From assembly GCA_019633425.1 (NCBI GenBank), contig WSUB01000403.1:1-13005 (forward strand): a stretch of 13,005 nt of DNA, given 5' to 3'. Below the pieces are notes generated by a model. That model had not been told where the DNA came from. It saw only the letters and a program-made list of their open reading frames with translations, and searched no databases. Positions 1 to 9,000 of the stretch are shown one piece after another. The stretch comes from Tulasnella sp. 424 (taxonomy: Eukaryota; Basidiomycota; Agaricomycetes; Cantharellales; Tulasnellaceae). The position numbers and the translations under genes are program-made. Positions within the stretch are counted from its first letter, which is position 1, and each line of letters opens with the position of its first letter.

Positions 1-181
1 CAGAACATGGGAACAATAGAACAACAACATATTGGACGCCCAATGAATGCCGATAACGTTCAAAACGACTCCAAAGGACCTAGACTCTTGGAGATTTCAC
101 GTCTCTATCCGGTTAAGGTGCTAGGGCCTTGGGCCGTTACTGCTGAGAAGGGCACTCGGCACCTCAGCTCGTATCGATGCG

Positions 182-255
182 TTAGCTGCCTAGTTTGCTA
201 GAGGGCTAGTGGGCTTGCAGGACGGACTTAAGCATCTAGCGGGCTAGTATCCTAG
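182..255. repeat. Array of 8-bp-phased CTAG units
   Basis: Units start with TTAG at 182, then CTAG at 190, 198 and 206, and again at 236, 244 and 252. Within each run the step is exactly 8 bp while the four intervening bases vary. This suggests a repeated short site with fixed spacing and drifting spacer sequence. Confidence 0.6.
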
Positions 256-285
256 GCAATACAGAGAATGATTGAAGTGTAAGGG

Positions 286-297
286 CTAGGGCACTAG
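286..297. repeat. 12-mer CTAGGGCACTAG (copy 1 of the CTAGRGCACTAG motif)
   Basis: The motif reads CTAGGGCACTAG. It matches the pattern CTAGRGCACTAG shared with copies at 715 and 805, and a degenerate copy beginning CTGG lies at 616-627. Confidence 0.6.
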
Positions 298-714
298 TTG
301 CCATATAGGATTTGTGCCACAGTTCACCTAGGTCCTAAATGACTCAGTGATGTCTAGCCCTGATATGAGAACATGTTAAGGGCCTAGAGGGGCTGGATAT
401 CTTGTGGCGCCTAGGGTTTGTACAGGCAATGTCAGGACAAGGGGTCTAGGATGCATCATGCATGATGAAGCACTATGCGCTAAGCATGGTCAATGCAACA
501 AGGCAGCTAGGTCTGACTCGACCACAACTAGGGAAGTTATGGCTTGGATAATGCCTAGCAAGCAAAATATTCTTGAATTGCACACCACGACATCCCTAGG
601 GCTTGAGAGTGTGGGCTGGGGCACTAGTGGACATTGAAAAGTCCTCACACACTTATGTGGAGCACAGGCAAGTCCAATACAAGGACACTAGGTCACATAA
701 CATGTGACATCAGC

Positions 715-726
715 CTAGAGCACTAG
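715..726. repeat. 12-mer CTAGAGCACTAG (copy 2)
   Basis: Identical to the copy at 805-816 and one base different from the copy at 286-297. The two CTAG cores are 8 bp apart. Confidence 0.6.
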
Positions 727-804
727 GCACAATTACAGTTTGCTTCCCCTATCCACCTAGAGTCTATATCACCTGCAATGCGTCACATCCAAGTTGTCAT
801 TCCA

Positions 805-816
805 CTAGAGCACTAG
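805..816. repeat. 12-mer CTAGAGCACTAG (copy 3)
   Basis: Identical to the copy at 715-726. The flanking bases differ (it is preceded by TCCA and followed by TGG), so the shared block is essentially the 12-mer itself plus the phasing. Confidence 0.6.
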
Positions 817-1155
817 TGGCTTTACACACACTCCCACACCTAGGCTCAGCTTAGACACTTTTAAGACAGGAGCTCTAGGATTCTGAATGAGGGATTAGAG
901 ACTAGGCACTAAGCGGTTTTGATGGGACTAGCCAATAAGGTCTCACAAAGGGCACCAGGGGATTAGTCAGCTGGAGGGGTGGTTTGGCAGCTAGGGCTCT
1001 ATTTAGACCTCTCACTGAGCTAAGCGACAAACTGCTGACTGGGTGGCAAGGCCTTGCGGTAATCTAGCTGCTTGTGGTAATGTTTTGAATAACCAACCTA
1101 GGAAGGTTAGACCACTATTTTATTTGACAGCATTATCTACCTAATGCCTATGGAT

Positions 1156-3269
1156 CTAAGCTGCAACCCATTCTTTCAGCGCCTTCTCTGACATCAAGTG
1201 AGGAATCTTTTCCTTAGCCTCAAGACTCTCGTTCGTGAATCGATTGCGTAGAGTGATCATTTCATCCAGGAAGAAGTTGTACCGCAGCATTGTCATCTCC
1301 CGCACGACTCGCTGGAAGCCTCCGAACCAAGCATTTGTCTGCTCTGCAACTGAGGAGTTGAATAGCCAGGTCCCATCTGGTGCAATGAGTTCTGGAAACA
1401 AAGCGGGGTTGCAATGTGTCTGGCAGATAATATCGTCCTTCTTGTGCTTCTTTTGATGGTGGAACACATCGACAGGAAGGCCAATCTTTCCAAGTATCTC
1501 TGTGTCACCGTTGGCTGAAAGGTGCTGCCACAACTTGCAATTGTTGTCGTAAAATATGTATGAAGGCCAGGCACCAGGGTATTGAGCCGGGTATGTCACT
1601 TTGATGAAGTCCTGCATTTCCTTTTAGTGTGCAAAAAATACGTCAAACAGAAAGCAGTACCTTGACAGCATTGGGCGCTTCCGACCCAAAGAATGTGCAT
1701 CGGGAAACAATTATGCCACAGCATTTAATACATAGTTGCTCGTTATGGGTCCAAACTCTGGTGAAGCGTGCACGGACTCGCTTTGGAATCTTGGGCACTG
1801 CATGTTCTGCGTCGATATCGTCTTCAGTATCGGATGCTCCATCAGGTCCGGTCTCGATTCCATCCCCATCTGCTCTCTCCTCAACTGTGAGTGCATGTTG
1901 GGCCTTGAGTCGGGACTTCATCTGAAACATTGCCTTGTTTCGTAGTCTCTTCTCCTCTTCAAGACGTCGATGTGCGGGCTCACTACAGGACATATGCCCA
2001 GAAGCGGCTTGCTTGGTGCACCCGTCTATGCGACACATAAACTGAAGGTGCTGGTGCTCTGGACAGAATTGATGGCTCTGGCTTTCCAGAGGGATAACGC
2101 AGTCATGGATAGAGCAACACGGATGGCCGACCGTGACCCCATCAATCACCACTGCAGAGAGCCTTCCTAGCATTCAACCATGACTGTCAGCGGATGTGGG
2201 GGTTGCTGAAGTGCAACACTTACTCTCAACCCCAGTGGGGTCTGTATAAATCTTCATGCATGATGTACACGCATGCGCCCACATCTCCTGCCCAGTACCA
2301 GCAATCCTTCGGTTTTGCTCGAGGAATGCCAGGTCGAAACGATGCTTGTGAAGGCCTCTATGAGGGACTTTAAGCACCATATCGTTTTTAATTGCATCCC
2401 TTAGCAATGCATGAATGAAGAACGCATCGAGAACAACCTCGCCAGAGAGTTTTGGGACGATTTGGGCTGTAGAAGGGGCTTGGATCATGGACCAGTTGTA
2501 GACCCGAGCAATGCTTGCTGCAGCTGCTCTGAACACAAGTGTCAGTAGAGAGCTATCATCACTGTGTTATGGTGGTGATATGACATACTGGGGAAACACC
2601 ATTTCAGCTTCGATCCATCGGCAGAGCTCAAGGTCTACAAAGAACGTGTCTGTGACCTCTATGTACTTTGGCGTGCCCTCATAGTAAACTCTCTGCGACG
2701 TTGGCAAAGATGCGTTTTGGACATAATAATTGTAGTGGTAAGTCGTAAAGCACTCTAGAGGTCCCAGATCAGTGGCTGAGGGAAAGAATGAAGTGACACT
2801 ATTATCGTACTTCGGCAGTAATGTGAAGGACACGACACAGGCAGGGCGCCTCGATGGAGGGTGTAAAGCGTTGCCCGGATTGCCGGATGTTGGTCAAGCT
2901 TGACTCCATTGCATTGTTGGTTAGGACAGGTTGCCCAAGGAATGTTGAGTGTCTCAACGGCTATGGAGAAACAGTGGTGCTTAGTTGCATGCGTCTCGGC
3001 TCCTTTGTATGTGGAGACTGACGATTGCCCGCCATCATTATTGCTACATCGATCTCATGCTCGGAGATTGGTCCACAATCATCTTTTTCCAGAATAGATG
3101 CTGAGAGAACAGCCCAGTCGCTTTGAATATCGTCCTTGGTACGCTTCAGAAGCAGAGCAAGGAGAGCAACCGTATATTCCGCCAAGTTTCCGTTTGAGAG
3201 TACTAGATGGTCACGACTGCGAAGGCGTTTGCAGAGGCTCGTGAATTCAGCTAAGTATGAGCTTGACAT
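1156..3269 (-). CDS. CxC5/CxC6 cysteine-cluster protein of the KDZ transposase group; possible transposase
   Basis: Six exons on the minus strand: 3269-3023, 2960-2811, 2754-2589, 2528-2224, 2166-1661 and 1611-1156, giving 609 aa. All junctions are GT..AG, introns are 49-62 nt, and frame is kept throughout. The start is the ATG at 3269; the frame stays open upstream to a GTG but has no earlier ATG. The CxC5-like part holds C94-P-N-x2-C99 and C131-x2-C134 followed by a YHYNYYV stretch. C275-x2-C278 then leads into a CxC6-like cluster with the HPCC block (304-307), C312, C324, H327, C334, C339 and C350. The last exon has YDNNC with D480, an FH..KH motif, HCNP at 524-527 and E548-Q-T-N-x-W. This order matches the second half of KDZ transposases (YDIAC, FH..H..C, GE..E..W), and D298 in a VVIDG strand could be the first acidic residue. 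That catalytic reading is inference; it may instead be an accessory or degenerate relative. Confidence 0.82.
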
Positions 3270-3413
3270 TGATAGCTTTGGCAAGTTGGATATTGATGGG
3301 TGTTTACAACTTTGGATCGGAAACAAAACACGTCTGACTCCAATGGTAAATCTCACTCGAGCGAGTCAACGAACCAGTGTTTTACATTCCTGTTACATTT
3401 ACGCAAGTGATAT

Positions 3414-5464
3414 CTACTTTTCATTCCCATTACGCATTGCCAGGAAGCGCTCCATCCCCTGCAGCCAGGTTAACGCACCTGTCCGTAGGGGCTGATCATT
3501 TCGGTCATAGCTTTGATTGACGTCCTCCACTTCCTCCAGCTCGTCCTCAGTGAGGTCCTTGATTAGCTTATAACCCCTCCGAAGCTGACCAATCCACGTA
3601 TCACCCTTGTTCAGCCAGGCCATCAAAGCAGGTCCACGAAGCAACGTTCCAAAGGCTTTGTTCTCCACCCTCTCCCCTGAATCTGCGCTGTAGAAGGTCA
3701 GACAATCCTTGCCACCCGTCTCCCAAGCTTTCTCAGCCTCCCCCACAATGGTGCTCAACTTAACCCACTCCTCCCAGAGAAGCAGACCGTCACCATGCTG
3801 AACCGAACCAACGACGCTTTCTCTTCCATACATGGCTTCCAGCCAGTCGAGATGGCTCTGGTGTTTCTCCTCAGGGCTGAACGTATTCTTAACTGGCTTT
3901 TCCTTTTGCGGCTTCCCCTTCGGGCGAATGGCCTTCTCCCCCTCCAGAGGTGGAGCTGCTGCGGGGATTGAGCCAAGTATCGGCACCGCTGTGGGTGGGA
4001 GTTCAGGATGCTGCCGAACATGGCGCTGATAGATTATTGTGTCACGAATAGGAATGTCTGATGTGGAGACTAAACATACCAATTTCACCCGAATCTCCAT
4101 GCGACCTTTTCTGGATGTAACTGGGACAAAGGGAGCCGGCTTGGCAAAGAGAGCGTCTTCAAAGTTTGGAGTGGGGACCGAAGCGAGAAACCTCCAAACT
4201 GTTTCATCGCCGTCGTCTTCAACGTGAAAGAGCTTGAAAGGATCTTTTATTCCAACAAAGAATTTTAGGCTGTCGATAACAGATCCCAATAGTTCAGGCA
4301 CTCACAATGCTCTGCATCCAGGATGTTTGACGAGAGAAGGTGATCGAGTACATCACCAGCGGAGACAGCGTAGTGGCTCTCTCCCTTAGCCCTCTCAACG
4401 AGAAACGTGCCAGTGGTCACGATGTGAACATCTGTAGAGCCCGCACCGGTATTCAGCATGCTTGCGACAACATGAATGGAGGAGCACTCGTCAAACAACT
4501 CGTCATCCCCCCCCTCATCATTAGGAAGGGGCTCTCCTCCCGGTTGCAAGTCAGTATCATCATGATGAGTGAAGCTGGCATCAACATCCATGTGGCTTGA
4601 GTGAGGAGAGTTGGCTATTTGACCATGTGTAAGTAAACGCACCGCAAAGGATTGGATACGAGGAGTTCCTTACGCGTATTACTGTCTGTCATTCCAGTTG
4701 TTTCATTCTTATCTTTACTGCCGCTGTCGTTCTCTCCCAGAGACGCATCAGTCAATGGAATTTCAGAACGGCTCTTGCGATCTTCCATGCTGGTCTGTTC
4801 GGGCTGAGCGATGACAGCTGCAGGCGTCTGAGATGGGTTTGGGACCTCGTCGCCAAGCCCCACTGAATACATCTCCTTTCGGTACGCTTTATGTAAGCAC
4901 AGTATCGACCAACCGACTTGAAAAGCTGCTTACCTGGTCATCCGCGGGAACAGTTACTTGACCATCTTGCCACGTGGCTCGAAGAATTTCGTGTATGGTG
5001 TAATGGGCCGTCCCAGCGAAGGACAGATTCTTTGTGGGGTCCAGGACGGCAGCCCAACAGACTGTGAAACCTTCAAGCTCGTCTAGGAAGGTTCGAGCAC
5101 GGGTGTGGTCATGTGCTGCGATGGCATTGGAACCTTTGAGGGCAGGAATGCCCAAGTACGCTCGAATAATTGCCTTGGGGTAAAGTAGAGTCGGTGTTCG
5201 TCGACAAGTTCAGTTACGAATAGGACCAACCTTAGCTCTTGGTGCAGGGATTGTACTATTCTCCCTATAGATTACATCAGCACATTACACAAAGAGAGAT
5301 AGTTTAGGGTTTGGAAGTAGAACGTACCAGAATCCAGGAGGGAGTGCAGTGGGGGTGGGTGTGGGGTTCATTGGGGCGGAAGGGGAGTTGGTAAGGGGAC
5401 TATGAGGTGAAAAATTCTCTAGTGGTCTGACTGGCTCATGGGAAAACATGTTCGATTGGGGCAT
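3414..5464 (-). CDS. Unrecognised 583-aa protein in tandem upstream of the CxC5/CxC6 gene
   Basis: Six exons: 5464-5328, 5264-5231, 5173-4934, 4875-4674, 4614-4306 and 4243-3414, giving 583 aa. Introns are 57-63 nt with GT..AG ends and consistent phase. The first ATG at 5464 has A at -3, and another in-frame ATG lies at 5449. I do not recognise the family. Residues 1-57 are rich in Pro, Ser and Thr. A globular region spans about 58-145. An acidic Ser/Asp/Glu-rich linker covers about 150-245. A mixed region follows at about 250-380, then a Pro/Lys-rich stretch at 385-428 with a PKGKPQKEKPVK-like basic patch, and a Trp-rich helical C-terminus at 436-583 that is acidic near 538-550. The stop lies 144 nt before the ATG of the next minus-strand gene, so the two may belong to the same element. 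The exon 5/6 junction is the least certain. A divergent HMG-type accessory protein is known in such elements, but I cannot see a clear HMG box here. Confidence 0.72.
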
Positions 5465-6087
5465 TGTGGTTGAATAACCGCCTAGGTGAAGTTGATGCGC
5501 TCAATGGAGGTCTCGTTGAGGAATAGCCACCTAGTGCACTATCCGTGCAGGCATTGATGGTACATTAGTCTAGGCGACCTTAGAGCTTTAACAGGACCTG
5601 CCTGATGGACAGTAGTGCGAACCCAAAGCCTTAATCTGCTTATATGAAGGCCTCTAGGAATTATACAATAAATCTGGTATCTTCCGTCCTAGTGCCCACT
5701 GTGCGGTGTTCCTGTAAATCAATATTCACATGAATAAGCTAATCGGCGACCTCAAGAGCTCACCGTGAGGAATAGAAGAATAGGGTGATACTGTGGGGGC
5801 CAAACGAGGCTTCGAGCCCTCGGTCCCTTGGTTCATTTCCAAATAAGGCAGGTGGTGCCCCTCCCGCTCTCGTGCGCGTTCTCCACTTGTATTATCCCAT
5901 CCCCAGACTCTAAGAGTCAGGTTTTCTACCTGGGGCATGAAGGGGTTGTCAATCGCTGACCTATGACGTCAATGTTTAGCAGTTTACCGGTCGAAAATCT
6001 ACTTTTTCATTGACCTTTGCGTCATCGGCTCTCACAGTCCGTTATCGACCCTTGCAATTCAAACCGCAATCTCTCAATCAAAAGGGG
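5465..6087. promoter_or_regulatory. Divergent intergenic region between the 583-aa gene and the TET/JBP gene
   Basis: No gene is supported here. The left part (5482, 5531, 5570, 5653 and 5689) holds five CTAG sites, including CTAGTGCACTAT at 5531, which resembles the left-flank 12-mer. From about 5700 to 6087 CTAG is absent, and bZIP-type sites appear instead. Because the two flanking genes start outward from this segment, it should contain both promoters. I saw no clear TATA box. Confidence 0.55.
5957..6024. promoter_or_regulatory. Duplicated bZIP-like motif (TGACGTCA and a half site)
   Basis: TGACCTATGACGTCA at 5957-5971 contains the perfect palindrome TGACGTCA (5964-5971), the classical ATF/CREB site. 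TGACCTTTGCGTCA at 6011-6024 repeats it with one substitution and one base missing. Both lie 65-130 bp upstream of the proposed TET/JBP start. A TGACTCA (AP-1/Gcn4-type) site lies downstream at 6135-6141 in the proposed first intron. Binding in vivo is inferred only. Confidence 0.4.
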
Positions 6088-9000
6088 ATGCCTCCTAGTG
6101 AGCAGAGTGATGCAGAGTGCTCGATGATGAGCTTTGACTCACATATGGGCGATTTGGCGATCGTTTGATTAGCACAAAATCGAAAATATGAGTTTCCAGT
6201 GCGATTTAAACAGCCCAATCACCCTCTCTGGCCCCATGCGACATTTGCGTGGGTCTACAAGCAGCCTCGCTTGAGCGAAAAGGAGATGGACGAAAGGAAG
6301 ATAGCAGCGAGGGCGCTGCAAGTGCCAACTGAGCTGGATCAGAAGGCGCTGGAGGCGAAAGGGATGATTCATTTGGAGCCAAATCAAGCGGTTTTCGTCC
6401 GCTTTGAAGGCTGTGAAGATCCGAGACACGATCGAATTCGAGCATTTGCATTTGATGAGTCCGGCCTTGCGCCGGAGATTAGTATCAATGTGGAGAGAAG
6501 CTGGAATGAGATGTTGGGCGATTCTGAATTGCGTTCGTCTCAGCGGCCGCATCTCCCAACCGAAACCGACGGAGATATGAATGCGCTGGTGGGCGGTGCT
6601 GTCTTTGAGCAAGCGCTAGGCCATAACGAACACAACCACCAAGGTGAGAGATGCTATAGCTTTGGGATAGTAGTTGAGTCAGGGGTGGGGATCACGGGGC
6701 CCAGCATTAACCACAAGAGGATTGGCACGGGAACGGATGAGGCGCTGGAGCGAATTTCTCGTGCTGGGAGGGTGAGCTGCACTCCTTTCTTGTATGGTGC
6801 TTGCATCGTCGTTAACCGCCCTTTCACTCAAGGCAATTTCTGATCTCCATACAGCCACTCTTGAGCGGGGCGTTCCACAATCGCACCTCACACTCCTAAA
6901 GCAGCGAACTGAGTTATTTAACTCACCAACGTATGGCTCAATGCAGAACGTTTACTTCACTGGGCTGCAGATCAATGTAGCAGCGCCGGTGCATGGGATC
7001 GTACGAACCATGGCAGACGACCTTGGCCAAGCTGGTGATAGCCATACAGACGACCTTGACGATCTGCTTGCACTGTCTGTCATGTCAGTTGGATCCAAGC
7101 TACGCAAAGGCATTGATCCAGGAAGATTCCATCTTCTTGAGCTTGGATTCTTTGTCGTCCTAAACCCTGGCCTTGCGGTTGCATTCTCTGGCCTCCATCA
7201 GCATGGAGGAACTGCACCAGTTGTTCCCTACAGCATGGATCTTGACCCATCGGACATTCGTGCAACGGCAATTTCATATCCTACGAAGTCGATCATTGAG
7301 GGCAATTGCAATTTTGCAGTGTACCATACAAGTAGCGGTGCAACGTCATCCTGCTCAACGAATGTCCTGGTTCCTGCCCGGATCCATACTGGGTCCTATG
7401 AACCTGAGCACCCCGTTCCCCCAAATGCAAGAACGTGCTTTGCGCGTAATGGTCAGACGTGCATGGACCCACAAAAGCTGGATCAGTTTCTCCAGCGTCT
7501 CCGCTATCAACAGCGGATTGCCCAGGCAATTCAAGAAGGGAATTCAATTGACGACCTCCGCCCTTTCAAAGAGTGGGACCTCAAAAAGGGTGAATCTGTA
7601 CGCCCAACATGGGAGCTCTGCATTACTCGTAATCCTGAGGCAGTCAAGGACCTCAAGAGAACTCTTGCACTTGAGAACCTCCGATTCGCTGAGCTTGTTC
7701 CAAGCCAGTGGAATCTGACTGTAAATCCTTTCGCTCCCGAAGACGTTGCGCAATCCATTTCCAAAGCGTATCGGCTCCCTCTGTCACTCTTGGACCCGTG
7801 CTTCAGCTCGTTAGAAAATTTACCAAATGATAATTCCGATATGTCAATGCTCGAAGGTGCAAACACCAAGCAAAACGCAGAATCCTCAACCAAACTCTCA
7901 GGGTCTCGTCGCCGCCTGGAGTACCCAGGCAGCTTGGCCCCTCCCCCTCTTCCTATTTTGGATTTTGAGCCAAAAGGGCAGGCAAAAAGGAATCGAGACA
8001 AAGATGGTCCCGAGGGTATTCCAGCTGAAATTGGGCAGGGCGCAAACAGTCCAGCTCCCAAGCGCGCAAAGGTCAATGCAGGCACCAAAAAAGGGAGTCG
8101 TAAGAAAGCGGGCAATGCTATAAAAAATCCGAAGAGGGGGAAGGGGAAGGGGAGAGAGGACTCTCAGCCCATCATTGGCATTCGAGCAAGCAATCGAAAT
8201 ACTGGAGCAGCAATTAGTATGTGCCTCAACCTTGTGCCAATGACAGTGTGTTCTCATAATTTGGAATTGATTTTTTAGATTACAATGAGGATAGCTCAGC
8301 CGACGAGACGGAAGTCGTCGATAATGACGTTGAGACTAAGTTGGTGGAGGAAGCCGCATGCAATGTCTATGCGTCAGGTCAGTAACTTCCATTAATAAAA
8401 TCGTTCCACACTGCTGATCTCAAACAATCAAAGACTACCCTCGATGCCTCACGTTCCTCTCACCCGCCAACATCCAAAAAGCAATTTTAGAGGCAAAGTG
8501 GGACTTCCAGGCAATCCCTAAGCAGGAGCAGATGCGTGATCGTGGGGTGATTGGAGCTGCCACTATTTCCAATGCGCTGAGAAACATTTCAGTAATGCTG
8601 GGCATGATCAACCATGACCCGTTTCATGTGGACCACATGCAGCACGTTATGGCAGCCTGGTCAAATCTCAAGGTGCTGTTGGGCTCCTCACTTCGCATCA
8701 ACTATGTCCAACGTGGAATTCAGCGTGACATAATGCTGGGGGTTTACAATCTATGGAAGTGGTGGAGTGGCATTCGTGAACTCATTTTAGGGATTGTGAA
8801 AAGCCTCTCAAACCCTGTCTCCCCACTTTCAAATCATGTCTGGCTGATTAACCTTGCCGAGGATGTCAAAACTTTCTACTTGCTTCGAACCGCAACAAGG
8901 AAAGAGTTCAATCGTCCTAAATACTTGGCAAATACCACGAACATGCGGCACGCTCTTGAGAAACATGGAAACAAGCTGCCAGAGACTGGCGATGCCATGG

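Larger units (their letters stand above)
1..1155. repeat. CTAG-rich gene-free left flank, possible subterminal repeat region
   Basis: I found no convincing gene here; the open frames are short and show no recognisable domain. By hand count the tetranucleotide CTAG occurs 33 times between 80 and 1101, against about four or five expected for random sequence of this length. Seven neighbouring pairs are spaced exactly 8 bp apart (190/198/206, 236/244/252, 286/294, 715/723, 805/813), and a one-mismatch pair lies at 616/624. An imperfect 18-bp palindrome centred on CCTAGG lies at 1091-1108, just beyond the 3' end of the CxC5/CxC6 gene. DNA transposons often carry subterminal arrays of short transposase-binding sites; that role is inference here. 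Confidence 0.6.

Noticed and set aside
7..637. Two short plus-strand open frames (7-201 and 404-637) in the left flank
   Set aside because: They are built from the CTAG-rich repeat sequence, have no domain or supporting splice signals, and are of chance length.
2776..2810. A 35-nt intron in the CxC5/CxC6 gene ending at CTCAG
   Set aside because: It is too short; the acceptor at 2755 gives a 56-nt intron and restores the C-x2-C of the CxC5 cluster.
4270..4305. A 36-nt intron in the 583-aa gene ending at ACAG
   Set aside because: It is unusually short and breaks the reading frame; the 62-nt alternative (4305-4244) keeps frame.
5755..5830. Possible tRNA or tRNA-derived SINE because of a B-box-like GCTTCGAGCCC at 5809-5819
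   Set aside because: No acceptor stem, A box or anticodon arm at the needed distance could be found, and the T-loop spacing is off by one base.
5726..5938. A 70-codon open frame on the minus strand in the divergent promoter
   Set aside because: Arg/Glu-rich composition without recognisable domain, and no splice partners; it lies in probable promoter DNA.
6199..6201. TET/JBP start at 6199
   Set aside because: The codon is GTG; an AG acceptor directly before 6200 joins in frame to a small exon starting with ATG at 6088, and otherwise the ATG at 6286 would be used.
6644..6717. An extra intron in the TET/JBP second exon, starting at a good GTGAGA donor
   Set aside because: None of the nearby acceptors restores frame at a reasonable length, while reading through gives an open frame to the next good intron.
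7531..8115. A 194-codon minus-strand open frame opposite the TET/JBP gene
   Set aside because: It is antisense to a coding exon whose linker composition keeps the reverse frame open; the plus-strand protein has the recognisable motifs.
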